Positions 1 to 7,999 of a stretch of 21,764 nt of DNA are shown piece after piece. The position numbers were made by a program, and so were the translations under genes. The notes under the pieces are model-generated. The model saw only the letters and a list, made by a program, of their open reading frames with translations. It had not been told where the DNA came from and searched no databases. Each line of letters begins with the position of its first letter. The stretch's first letter is position 1. Origin of the DNA: a virus; the IMG/VR virus record IMGVR_UViG_3300047564_000073, positions 1 through 21,764 of that record, one strand, 5' to 3'.

Positions 1-34
1 CCATTGGGGGGTGATGTATTATCATCCGGAAATC

Positions 35-505
35 ATGAACAAAAAACCACCAGAACTTCACATCGTTGACGGAACGACACCACGCAAGGGATTCCCCACC
101 GCGTTGCCCGACAACATTAAAAAAAGAATTCCTCGCGCCGAGTGGGTGGACAATCCTGCGGCTTGGGATAAAAATAAATTCATCGAAGAAACCGCCGAGT
201 TTTTATATAGCGTTTACGGCATTGGTAATGACCAAGACAAACACACGCTTGCAATGCTTGCCGACCATATCGAAACCTATGTGCAATGCACAGCCGCAAT
301 TAAAAAAGGCGGTGTTATTACCAAGTTCAATAACGGGCAAACTGTAGGACCAAACCCTTACCTATCTGTGCGCAATAAAACTATGACGCTCATAATCCAA
401 ATTATGAATGAACTAGGGTTAACCCCACGCAGTAGGTTATCTGCCGGCAAAGCCGAGGAGGATAGCCCTGTCGCACAATTCCTGCGAGGACCATTTGCAC
501 AATGA
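35..505 (+). CDS. terS: Terminase small subunit, P27 family
   Basis: Small terminase: recognises phage DNA and delivers it to the large subunit for packaging. The family call rests on the N-terminal ELHIVDGTTPRKG segment, the preference for a TerL gene immediately downstream, and the C-terminal NPYLSVRNKT...MNELGLTPRSR block, which is typical of P27-type small terminases (usually about 130-170 residues; 156 here). The start is uncertain. The frame is open back to the left edge, with GTG at 11 and ATG at 14 sitting almost on top of the GGGGGG run. I chose ATG 35 because MNKKPPELHIVDG lines up with the usual start of the family. An extension beyond the window cannot be excluded. The stop overlaps the terL start in ATGA, so the two are probably translationally coupled. 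A packaging initiation site would normally lie just upstream, outside the window. Confidence 0.85.
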   Translation: MNKKPPELHIVDGTTPRKGFPTALPDNIKKRIPRAEWVDNPAAWDKNKFIEETAEFLYSVYGIGNDQDKHTLAMLADHIETYVQCTAAIKKGGVITKFNNGQTVGPNPYLSVRNKTMTLIIQIMNELGLTPRSRLSAGKAEEDSPVAQFLRGPFAQ

Positions 506-2172
506 ATTGGCAAGACGGGGTAGCGTATGCACACGCAGTGGCAAAAGGCGAAATTAATGTCTGTAACGATGTTCGTCTGTCGTGTCAAAGATTTATAAAT
601 CAACTGGAAAACAAAGAATGGGAATGGGTATTTGACCATCGAGTGCCCGACCATGTTTTAAAGTTCGCGGGAACACTACAGCATACTAAAGGACCACAAG
701 CCGGTGAGCCGGTACTATTAGAGCCGTTTCAAATTCTGCTTATTTGCGCGACCTATGGGTTTAGGTCAAAAAAGGATTTAAACAAACGCATGGTCACGGA
801 TGTGATTTTGTTTATTCCACGCAAGGCGGGTAAATCTACCCTTACCGCGGTACTGTGTTTATACGAATTGTTATGCGGGGAAAGTGGACCTGAGGTTTAT
901 ACACTGGCAACAAACAGGGAGCAAGCCACGATTGTGTTTGATGCTTCCAAAGGTTTTGTGGAAAATATGCCCCGCGACCTAGCGACCTTGTTTAACCCAA
1001 GTAAATACAACATTAGTAAAAAAGGCGATACGCAGTCAATTTTTAAAGCGTTAAGCCGCGACACTAAAAAGTCTGGTGACGGTAAAAACCCGTCATGCGT
1101 AGTCGTTGATGAATCGGCTCAGATTACAGACCGTAACGCAATTGAAGTATTACATTCAGGCATGGTTGCTAGGCAGAACCCGTTGAGGGTGTATATTACA
1201 ACTGCCTCGTTCACAAAGGACACCAAGTTTTATGAGGACTTGTCCATGTATCAATCGATGCTTCGTGGCGAGGCGACTGATAACCCTAGATGGTTTGGTT
1301 TAACGTATGGCCTAGACCTTGGTGATGATTGGCGAGACCCAGTTAATTGGGCAAAAGCCAATCCGATGCACGGAATATCTGTTTATGAGGATGCCATTGC
1401 ACAACGGGCAGAGGAAGCAAAGCATAAGCCAGCCGCGCTGAATGAGTTTTTGTGTAAAACACTAAACGTATGGGTTTCTGCTAATGCGGCATGGCTTGAC
1501 AGAGCGCATTGGGATGACTCTGCTTGTGCAATAGTGCCAAGAACAAAAGAACCTGAGGCGGTATTTATTGGCTTTGACTTGGCGGCAACGCGAGATTTAA
1601 ATGCAGTTTGCACATTAAAGCGTTACGGAGAATTGGACTACGAGGCAGAATGGCAGTTTTTCTTGCCTGAGGAAAGCCTAGCGTTTATACCTAAACACTA
1701 CCTTGATATTTTTCAAGTGGCGATTGCAAGCGGGATTTTAAAATTAACCGAAGGTAACGTAATGGATGATCGCGAAATTAGCGAGTACATCATTAATCAG
1801 CAGTGCCAAAAGTACAATGTTAAAGAGGTAGGTTATGACGCATACAATGCCGCAAGTTTAGTTGCTCGTTTGCACGATGCAGGGGTTCCAGTTAAAAAAG
1901 TAGGCCAAGGCATGGCGGTTTTAAACAATCCAAGCAAATACATTGAAAAATTGATACTGAACAAGCAAATTAAGCATAGCGGCAACCCTTTTGTGGGCTG
2001 GCAACTAGGCAACTGCGAATGCTATACGGATGTCAACGGCAACATTAAGGTGCGCAAGAACGAAGCCGACAAAGCGGCAAAGGTTGACGGAATCATATCT
2101 ATGATTATTGCGGCACATTGCTCATTGGATAACCCATTTGTGAGTGATAGTTTTGGTTTTCGGTCGTTTTAA
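502..2172 (+). CDS. terL: Terminase large subunit (ATPase/nuclease)
   Basis: Packaging motor and DNA-cutting enzyme, which docks on the portal during genome packaging. The 556-residue length is normal for HK97-type (Terminase_1) large subunits. The ATPase domain shows Walker A PRKAGKST at about residues 106-113, Walker B CVVVDE at about 199-204 and a TTAS coupling motif at about 233-236. The RNase H-like nuclease domain shows acidic residues in order: D359 in GFDLA, D446 in GYDAYNA and D529 in KVDGIIS. All core motifs are intact, so it should be active. The start ATG overlaps the terS stop (ATGA) and has GAGGA at 486-490. No HNH endonuclease gene is visible beside it, but the left edge cuts off the usual location. 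Confidence 0.96.
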   Translation: MNWQDGVAYAHAVAKGEINVCNDVRLSCQRFINQLENKEWEWVFDHRVPDHVLKFAGTLQHTKGPQAGEPVLLEPFQILLICATYGFRSKKDLNKRMVTDVILFIPRKAGKSTLTAVLCLYELLCGESGPEVYTLATNREQATIVFDASKGFVENMPRDLATLFNPSKYNISKKGDTQSIFKALSRDTKKSGDGKNPSCVVVDESAQITDRNAIEVLHSGMVARQNPLRVYITTASFTKDTKFYEDLSMYQSMLRGEATDNPRWFGLTYGLDLGDDWRDPVNWAKANPMHGISVYEDAIAQRAEEAKHKPAALNEFLCKTLNVWVSANAAWLDRAHWDDSACAIVPRTKEPEAVFIGFDLAATRDLNAVCTLKRYGELDYEAEWQFFLPEESLAFIPKHYLDIFQVAIASGILKLTEGNVMDDREISEYIINQQCQKYNVKEVGYDAYNAASLVARLHDAGVPVKKVGQGMAVLNNPSKYIEKLILNKQIKHSGNPFVGWQLGNCECYTDVNGNIKVRKNEADKAAKVDGIISMIIAAHCSLDNPFVSDSFGFRSF

Positions 2173-2202
2173 TGTAGTATTGCGGAAACTTTGGAGAAAA
2201 TC

Positions 2203-3597
2203 ATGGGCATTTTGGATGTTTTTAGTAGAAAAAAGAGCGTTCAAAACGAATCAAATACGGTTCTTGGACAGTTACAACTGGGTAACCAAGTTGTTATGGG
2301 GCAGAATCGACAACAGCCCTCGCAACAATTACTCTATGTAACAACGTCTAGCACTACGACAGCGGGTCGAGTATTGGACATGTCTGCGTTAACTCGCAAC
2401 TCCACAGTGATGGGATGCGTTGGTGTAAAGGCTCGCGCTATATCTCAATGCGGCATTTCCATCATGGCAAAGAATAAAGATGGTGCTTTAGTTGATGCTT
2501 TGCTAGACCCTAACATTGGCTCACGCGATAAAGGCAAAGCGCAACAAGTTTTAAACCTATTACAAAATCCAAACAATTTTCAAAGCGCATACGAGTTTTG
2601 GTATCAATGGATGATGTGGCAAGACCTTGCCGGTGAGACATTCACTTTGTGGTGGCGCAAAGACCAAAAAGACCCTGTGCAAACGCCCATTGAGATGTAC
2701 AACATGGATGCGACACTGGTAACAGTTAAGTTAAATCCGGGCAATTACCCATCGTACGTACTTAGTTCGCCATCGTATGGGTTTAGCAAAGATACGCCTT
2801 TGGACGCGCATCAAATCATGCACATTAAAGAGGCGGCATGGCAAGGCTCATCAGGCTTTAATAAAGGCATTTTGGCTACGGAATTGATTGCTCTTGACCA
2901 AGACATCGATATTTACGCCAACTTTATTATGCAAAACGGAGCAAAACCCTCCGGTATTTTTAAAACTGACCAAGTAATTCCTGATGCAAAATACAAGGAA
3001 ATTGCCTCGCGTATTAAGGAAACTTGGAACCAAATGACGGGCAGTCGCGGCACAGACCCGTCAAAATCTGGTCAGGGTATGTTACTTGACCAAGGCATGA
3101 CGTATGAAAGCATTGAGATGCTTAATTTGCAAGATGCTGATGCGGCAAAGTTAAAAGAACAAACAATGAAGCGCATTTGTGGCGTATTTGGTGTACCGCC
3201 CGCAATGATTGGCATTGCCGACCAAAAATATAATAATACGCAAACAATGTTGGATGAATTTTACAAAACCGTGATGTATCCAACGGTAATTAGCATTGAG
3301 CAAAAGTTAAAACAGCATTTGTTTAAGGGTTACCCAAACCTTTGTGTACGCTTTGATACCAAAGATTTTTTAAAAGGCGCACCGCTTGACCAAATGAATT
3401 TCGTGACAGCCGCAGTAAAAGCAGGCATCATGACGCCTAATGAAGCACGTATGTATTTAAATATGCCTATTATTGAGGGCGGTGATGCACTACAATCGGG
3501 TGGCTCATCAGATAAGCCTATTGCGGGTACATCTCCACAGGACACGGGCGGTGGCGGTGGTAATCAGACGCGAAAAATGAATATAGGTACAACATGA
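2203..3597 (+). CDS. Portal protein, HK97 family
   Basis: Forms the dodecameric portal ring at one capsid vertex, the channel for DNA and the docking site for terminase and connectors. At 464 residues it is the usual size for an HK97-type portal. Recognisable features are the MGILDVFSRKK start, the VMGCVGVKARAIS helix near residues 69-81, GETFTLWWRK near 144-153, and FGVPPAMIGI near 329-338 followed by a long helix ending in YPTVISIEQKLKQ. The frame is open further upstream to a TTG at 2191, but ATG 2203 is preferred: GGAG at 2193-2196 sits six bases upstream and gives the typical N-terminus. The C-terminal tail is Gly/Ser-rich (GGGGGN) and likely disordered. Confidence 0.95.
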   Translation: MGILDVFSRKKSVQNESNTVLGQLQLGNQVVMGQNRQQPSQQLLYVTTSSTTTAGRVLDMSALTRNSTVMGCVGVKARAISQCGISIMAKNKDGALVDALLDPNIGSRDKGKAQQVLNLLQNPNNFQSAYEFWYQWMMWQDLAGETFTLWWRKDQKDPVQTPIEMYNMDATLVTVKLNPGNYPSYVLSSPSYGFSKDTPLDAHQIMHIKEAAWQGSSGFNKGILATELIALDQDIDIYANFIMQNGAKPSGIFKTDQVIPDAKYKEIASRIKETWNQMTGSRGTDPSKSGQGMLLDQGMTYESIEMLNLQDADAAKLKEQTMKRICGVFGVPPAMIGIADQKYNNTQTMLDEFYKTVMYPTVISIEQKLKQHLFKGYPNLCVRFDTKDFLKGAPLDQMNFVTAAVKAGIMTPNEARMYLNMPIIEGGDALQSGGSSDKPIAGTSPQDTGGGGGNQTRKMNIGTT

Positions 3598-3619
3598 TTG
3601 CAAAAAAACTTGCAATTTT
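3597..3619 (+). other. Hairpin with T-run after the portal gene
   Basis: Immediately after the portal stop there is a perfect 7-bp inverted repeat, ATTGCAA (3597-3603) and TTGCAAT (3610-3616), with loop AAAAAC, followed by TTT. It is A/T-rich and short, so at best a weak terminator or processing site. It opens the 120-base gap (3598-3717) between portal and protease, the longest intergenic gap in the window. A second 5-bp inverted repeat, CGAGT/ACTCG, lies at 3637-3641 and 3650-3654. I see no convincing promoter in the gap. Confidence 0.3.
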
Positions 3620-3717
3620 GGCTTCACAAATTCGAACGAGTAATGTTACACTCGGCACAATAGAGAAGCCCCACAAGATAAGAGACGACAATCAATCTAT
3701 CCACAATGGGGTGATAA

Positions 3718-4542
3718 ATGAAGAATTACACGCTAATTTGCGAAGCGCAAGTCCAACTAGCGACAAGCGCAAACGAGGCAGAAAATCCATCGGGAATGAT
3801 GGAAGCCCGAGTAACAACTTGGGGCGCACGCGAGGGTGCTGACGGTCGCAAGTTTAATTATCAGCCCGAAGGTTTTATGGATTGGGCTGAGGCGTTTAAT
3901 TCCGGTGATAAACCATTGCCAATGTTTCTTAATCACAACGACCTTGGCATGCCAATGGGCGAGTGGAATTCATTTGAATTTGACGACCAAGGCATGACCG
4001 CTAAAGGTCGCTTGTACACTAATACTGTTGGCGGTAACGACCTATATCAAATCCTTAAAGAATCACCAAATATGTTTGGTGGTGTTTCTGTTGGCGCATA
4101 CGCTGACGAAGCCTGTTGGGTAGATGCAGAAGGAAATCCTTTTGAAAATGGTCCCGATGGAACTATGTATTCAAACCCTGATTTTGATTATGAAACAGCG
4201 TTTTTTCAAATCACTAAGGGCGGACTGCGCGAAGTATCCGTCGTTATGTACCCTAACAATCCCAATGCGGAAATTAACAAATTAGAGATGTTTAGCACCG
4301 AAGGCGTGTTAAATATCCGAACAGTCGAAAAGACCTTGCGTGAGGCGGGTCTGACTCGTAAGGATGCGACCACCGCATCTTTGGTATTCAAGAAAGCAAT
4401 TGAACAGCGTGAGGCAGTTCAAAAGCCAATTGAATCTCTACCAACTCAGGGTGAGCCTGATGCGGTGGTAAACGAAGCCGACGCATTACTTGCCGCTTTT
4501 GAAGCGCGTGAGTTGGTGAAGGCACTTGAAAAACGTATCTAA
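3718..4542 (+). CDS. Prohead maturation protease (U35/S78-like)
   Basis: Serine protease packaged inside the procapsid that removes the capsid delta domain during maturation. The catalytic-type motifs are in the family order: His73 in PMFLNHNDLG, Ser124 in GGVSVGAY and Glu172 in LREVSVVMYPNNPNAEI. The C-terminal part (from about residue 197) has the helical NIRTVEKTLREAGLTRKDA segment common in these proteases. An in-frame TAA directly precedes ATG 3718, so this is the longest possible start; GGGG at 3708-3711 is six bases upstream. It lies between portal and capsid gene as in HK97. Its clear substrate is the first capsid protein, which carries a delta-like extension. The second capsid paralogue offers little to cleave. 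Confidence 0.92.
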   Translation: MKNYTLICEAQVQLATSANEAENPSGMMEARVTTWGAREGADGRKFNYQPEGFMDWAEAFNSGDKPLPMFLNHNDLGMPMGEWNSFEFDDQGMTAKGRLYTNTVGGNDLYQILKESPNMFGGVSVGAYADEACWVDAEGNPFENGPDGTMYSNPDFDYETAFFQITKGGLREVSVVMYPNNPNAEINKLEMFSTEGVLNIRTVEKTLREAGLTRKDATTASLVFKKAIEQREAVQKPIESLPTQGEPDAVVNEADALLAAFEARELVKALEKRI

Positions 4543-4546
4543 AGGA
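4541..4546 (+). promoter_or_regulatory. Strong ribosome binding site of capsid gene 1
   Basis: AAAGGA, seven bases upstream of ATG 4554. It is a near-consensus Shine-Dalgarno sequence that overlaps the protease stop codon, and it fixes the capsid start against the second ATG at 4560. It suits a very abundant protein. Confidence 0.6.
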
Positions 4547-4553
4547 AATTATT

Positions 4554-5903
4554 ATGTCTATGGATAAAGTATTGGAAAAAGTTGACGCGATTGCCGTGTC
4601 TAACGAATCCAAAATCGAAGCGGTGAAAGCCGAAGTTGCAACCACTGTGGAATCCGCAAAAGCCGAGTTGACTGAAAAGTTTGCCGCTTTGGAAGCCAAA
4701 GTTTCTGCTATTCAAATCCCTGAGTACATTCGTACACCACACAAAACTGTTCGCGGTGACGTTAATCGTCGCGTGCGTGAGCAATTGGCTTCTTTTACAA
4801 AAGGTAACAGCCGTGTTCAAACAGAATTAAAAATGTGGGAATCCGATGACCAATATCAAGCGTACATGACTGAGGCATCAACCCTCACAGGTTCCGGTGC
4901 TGGCATTGGTGGTCGTACAGCGTATGACCCTGTGTTTCACAAACTGCGTTTGATTAACCCAATGCGCGGCGTGTCACGTAATGTTTCTACTGATGGTTCA
5001 TCCTACCAGTTCAGAGCAAAAACGGGCAACGCGGGTGCGGCTTGGGGATATACAATCCAAAACAACGGTGCGGTTACAACTGAAGCCACATCTATTTGGC
5101 AATTGAATATGCAAGACATCAACGTTCAGTTCCCTATCCGTACTGCGGCTTTGGATGACATTGATGGTTTAGAAGCCAACGTTGTTGACGACATGCTCCA
5201 AGAATTTTCGGAGCAAGAAGGCTTGTCAATGATAAAAAACAACGACCAAGCCGGTTCAACCACCACAGCATACGGTGCGACGAATGGTTTGCGAGGTTTA
5301 AATCAGTACGGCGGTGATAATGCTTCATACGCGGGCGGCACTATCAGTACAGCATCGTATGGTACAAGCGGCACTGCTTCAACCAATGGTTTGCACAACA
5401 TTGCAACATACGACCAAGTAACCACAAACGGTGGCACTGCTTCCAATAATGTGACATACGGTGATTTGATTACATTCATTCACTCATTGCCACAGCAATA
5501 TTGGTCAACTGGTAATTGTTTTGTTATTAACCCATTGATGCTTGCTGGCATCCGTGGTTTGGTTGATGACAACGGCACACCAGTGTTTGAACGTATGTCT
5601 CCGCTAATCTATGATGGCATCGTTGGCAAATTGCTAGGCTTTGATGTGGTGGTTAACTCCTACTTAAATAGCCCTGTGTCTGTTGGCGGTGGTGGTTCTA
5701 CATCGTTGTACCCAATGTACTTCGGTGATTGGAATCGCGGTCATACAATCGTAGACAGGTTGAACATGGTTCTACGTCGCTACGAACAAACGGCTCCCGG
5801 ATTTATCACATTTTTCGGAGAAAAAAGATTAGCCACCAGCGTGGTCGATCCTTTTAGTATTATTCGTTATCGTTCAACTGCTACTGGTTACGACGTATCG
5901 TAA
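4554..5903 (+). CDS. Major capsid protein with delta/scaffold domain
   Basis: HK97-fold shell protein. Residues 1 to about 55 are rich in Ala, Glu, Lys and Val and strongly predicted by eye to be helical/coiled-coil (IEAVKAEVATTVESAKAEL). Together with the following segment, about 107 residues precede the conserved EASTLTGSG block, close to the 102-residue HK97 delta domain, so this region is likely an internal scaffold removed by the upstream protease. The mature part includes IGGRT, NNDQAGSTTT (residues 229-238), GLRGL and the C-terminal YEQTAPGF (410-417) followed by EKRLATSVVDPF, typical of HK97-type capsid proteins. A Gly/Ser/Thr-rich stretch (about 253-297) may be a surface insertion. 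The gene is followed by a hairpin and then a paralogue. Whether the HK97 cross-linking residues are present cannot be judged without structural alignment. Confidence 0.93.
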   Translation: MSMDKVLEKVDAIAVSNESKIEAVKAEVATTVESAKAELTEKFAALEAKVSAIQIPEYIRTPHKTVRGDVNRRVREQLASFTKGNSRVQTELKMWESDDQYQAYMTEASTLTGSGAGIGGRTAYDPVFHKLRLINPMRGVSRNVSTDGSSYQFRAKTGNAGAAWGYTIQNNGAVTTEATSIWQLNMQDINVQFPIRTAALDDIDGLEANVVDDMLQEFSEQEGLSMIKNNDQAGSTTTAYGATNGLRGLNQYGGDNASYAGGTISTASYGTSGTASTNGLHNIATYDQVTTNGGTASNNVTYGDLITFIHSLPQQYWSTGNCFVINPLMLAGIRGLVDDNGTPVFERMSPLIYDGIVGKLLGFDVVVNSYLNSPVSVGGGGSTSLYPMYFGDWNRGHTIVDRLNMVLRRYEQTAPGFITFFGEKRLATSVVDPFSIIRYRSTATGYDVS

Positions 5904-5910
5904 GACTGAA

Positions 5911-5938
5911 GGGGAGGGGTAAAACTCTCCCCTCTTTT
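5911..5938 (+). terminator. GC-rich hairpin plus T-run between the capsid genes
   Basis: Two alternative stems are possible. GAGGGG (5914-5919) can pair with CCCCTC (5929-5934), directly followed by TTTT. Alternatively GGGGAGGG (5911-5918) can pair with CTCTCCCC (5925-5932), with one G-T wobble. This is the only convincing intrinsic-terminator-like element in the window. Because only 22 bases separate the T-run from the next start codon and the next genes are essential, it probably acts as a partial attenuator or mRNA-stabilising 3' end of the first capsid message. That role is inferred. Confidence 0.6.
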
Positions 5939-5959
5939 AATCTTTAAGGAATTATCAAA

Positions 5960-6979
5960 ATGAGTGCAAACCAAAGAATTTTAGACGGCATCAAAAAAGC
6001 AATTAACGAGGGCGGTAAAGTCACCATTGATTTGCGTGAAGCCTCGACAATTACTGGTTCGGGTCTGGACATTGGTGGTCGCACTTATTTTGATGATGCT
6101 TTCACGGCATTGCGTCTTGCAAACCCTTTCCGCATGGGTTCACGCAACATTAAAACCGAAGATAGTTCGGCTGTGCAATTTGTTGCCAAAACGGGTAACG
6201 CAACAAGTGCAAATCCATGGGACCCTAATGCAACGCCTGACACGGGTTCACCAAACACCGCTACGTCGTTTTGGGTAATGCCCACACGCATTATTGCCGC
6301 AACATTGCCCGTTCGTATTGCCGCTATGGATGATATTAACGGCTTGCAAGATGCTTTGTTGACAGACCTTGCGTTGGAATTTTCGCAACAAGAAGGCGCG
6401 TCAATCGCTACGAACAATGACCAAGCGGGTTCAACAACAACGACAACAGGCGCGACTTATGGTTTGCGTGGTCTGAGTTCATACACAAGCGGTGGAACAG
6501 CCGCGTTTGGTTCAAGCGGTACTGCAATCACAAATGGCATTCACACGTTAGCAACTGTATCGCTTGGCGGCGTTGCTGTGACGTACAACAAAATTGTTGA
6601 CATTGCAAATGCATTGCCAGCGCAATATTGGTCATTGCCAACTACGGCGTGGCACATGACACCAACAATGATTCAAACATTGCGTCAATTAAAAGATACT
6701 CAGGGTTTACCATTGTTTTTGGAATTAGGTGAAGCGGGTGAAGGCGGCGCAGTCGGTTCTATCTTTGGATGGCCTGTTATTCCTAATTCTTTTCTTAATG
6801 CAACATTTCCAATTTATTTGGCAAATTGGGATAGATTCCTAACTATTGCTGATGTTGAGGAAATGGACATTCAAATATACGAACAGACCGCGCCCGGATT
6901 TTTAACAATGTATGCGGAGAAACGAGTTGCTACAACTGTACGTGACCCGTTTGCCGGTGTACGTGCAAGCGCGGCTTAA
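5960..6979 (+). CDS. Second HK97-fold capsid protein, lacking a delta domain
   Basis: Clear paralogue of the preceding capsid protein. Shared blocks in the same order are EASTITGSG (28-36), IGGRT, NPFRMGSRN, AAMDDINGL, EFSQQEG, NNDQAGSTTT (152-161), GLRGL, LPAQYWS, YEQTAPGF (307-314) and EKRVATTVRDPF. It has only 27 residues before the EAST block, against 107 in the first copy, so the delta/scaffold domain is missing and it may not need the protease. It is not a decayed copy: 339 codons are intact, all core blocks are kept, and it has its own AAGGAA ribosome binding site (5946-5951) nine bases before the ATG. Possible roles are a specialised vertex (pentamer) subunit like T4 gp24, a minor shell subunit, or a lineage-specific replacement. 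The sequence does not decide. Confidence 0.88.
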   Translation: MSANQRILDGIKKAINEGGKVTIDLREASTITGSGLDIGGRTYFDDAFTALRLANPFRMGSRNIKTEDSSAVQFVAKTGNATSANPWDPNATPDTGSPNTATSFWVMPTRIIAATLPVRIAAMDDINGLQDALLTDLALEFSQQEGASIATNNDQAGSTTTTTGATYGLRGLSSYTSGGTAAFGSSGTAITNGIHTLATVSLGGVAVTYNKIVDIANALPAQYWSLPTTAWHMTPTMIQTLRQLKDTQGLPLFLELGEAGEGGAVGSIFGWPVIPNSFLNATFPIYLANWDRFLTIADVEEMDIQIYEQTAPGFLTMYAEKRVATTVRDPFAGVRASAA

Positions 6980-6990
6980 GGGGCATATAA

Positions 6991-7653
6991 ATGGCAGTTG
7001 AGAACCAAACACTCGCGCCGTTTTATTCCGACCAACGGAATCCGTATAACTATTCTAAATTTGAGCAAGTTGACCGCGATGTTGCTACGCCTTGGCTGAC
7101 GCTAGAGGAAATTACGCAACAATTAAATTTGTTTGATGACGAAAGTCAGGATACATATTTAAAGTCGCTTGAACTTGCAACGCGCATGGCGATTGAGGAT
7201 TTTATTGGCGCGGCAATCTATCCCACAACATACAAGGTGTATTACCCTAACTTTGGGTTGTATAACACTGCGGTGTTTTTAGATTTGCCAGAGGTGGCGG
7301 TTACGGCTTATAACTCGGTCGGTGTATCGATTGATGCTGTTGAGTTTTATTCAACGTCAAACACTGTGCCAGTATTGATTGCGGCAACAAATTATTCCTA
7401 CGACCCAACGGGTAACAGAATAATATTGAATACAATTCCTAATACATTAAACCAAACTGTAGCCAATCCAATCGTTGTAACGTACACGCAAAATTCTGCG
7501 TTTATTTCGACTTACCCAGTTATTAAACAAGCGGCATTAATGTTGTTAACGCACTTGTACAACAATCGTTCAAATACGACAGATTCAATGTTGCGTGAAG
7601 TACCTTTTGGTGTGGCAACGTTGCTTCGCCCGTACAAACCTTTGGTGATGTGA
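6991..7653 (+). CDS. Head-tail connector, gp6-like adaptor
   Basis: Ring protein that binds below the portal and starts the neck. The N-terminal half has the adaptor pattern TPWLTLEEITQQLNLFDDESQDTYLKSLELATRMAIEDFIG (shown as in residues about 34-72; helical bundle), and the C-terminal end, with VIKQAALMLLTHLYNNRS, is the second helical block of gp6-like (Phage_gp6/QLRG) adaptors. Between them is a beta-rich, Asn/Thr/Val-rich segment that makes it longer (220 residues) than HK97 gp6 itself. AAGGGG at 6978-6983 precedes ATG 6991 by seven bases. The next start lies one base after its stop. Confidence 0.8.
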   Translation: MAVENQTLAPFYSDQRNPYNYSKFEQVDRDVATPWLTLEEITQQLNLFDDESQDTYLKSLELATRMAIEDFIGAAIYPTTYKVYYPNFGLYNTAVFLDLPEVAVTAYNSVGVSIDAVEFYSTSNTVPVLIAATNYSYDPTGNRIILNTIPNTLNQTVANPIVVTYTQNSAFISTYPVIKQAALMLLTHLYNNRSNTTDSMLREVPFGVATLLRPYKPLVM

Positions 7654-7654
7654 C

Positions 7655-7999
7655 ATGGGTATTGCCCGCTTTGAAAACATCCGAGTAAACCAATTAACCT
7701 TTGGCGCGAGTTCCTTTGGTGAGCAATCTACGACTATTACAAAATGGTTTGATACAAGGGCGCGTGTTTCGTCAGTGGCTAATAGCGTACGTATTTCAGA
7801 AAAGTATCGCGTTTATGCCGACATTGTAGAGTTCACATTGAATTACACGCCAAACACAAAAACGATTGTCGATAGCCAAAACCTGTATTCGATTGCTTAT
7901 AGAAGCGCAAACTGGCGCATTGATAGTGTGCGTGAATCAAATGACCGCATGACCGTTAAATTGCTTTGCGTGCGTAACGACCCTGTGGTGGCAGTATGA
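7655..7999 (+). CDS. Head closure protein (head-tail joining, gp7-like)
   Basis: Probable head-closure/stopper protein of the neck, sitting between adaptor and tail terminator. At 114 residues it has the length and all-beta pattern of the Phage_H_T_join family, with a KYRVYADIVEFTLNYTP strand pair near residues 49-65 and a C-terminal NWRIDSVRESNDRMTVKLLCVR segment, similar to the usual arrangement of a strand ending in a final basic beta-hairpin. The gene position (second after the capsid genes, before the terminator) matches HK97-type order. It starts one base after the previous stop, and its own stop overlaps the next start in ATGA. Confidence 0.68.
   Translation: MGIARFENIRVNQLTFGASSFGEQSTTITKWFDTRARVSSVANSVRISEKYRVYADIVEFTLNYTPNTKTIVDSQNLYSIAYRSANWRIDSVRESNDRMTVKLLCVRNDPVVAV

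Noticed and set aside
2191-2202. TTG start that would extend the portal by four residues
   Set aside because: The GGAG Shine-Dalgarno sequence overlaps this TTG and is ideally spaced for ATG 2203, which also gives the usual portal N-terminus.
3617-3650. Possible promoter in the portal-protease gap (TTGGCT, 17 bases, TAATGT)
   Set aside because: The -10 matches the consensus at only three positions and the -35 is weak. With an A/T-rich background this is not supportable.
5960-6979. Second capsid gene as an assembly artefact or a decayed copy
   Set aside because: The two copies are strongly diverged in DNA and protein, the frame is intact, and both ends have normal gene signals, so this is a real and old paralogue.
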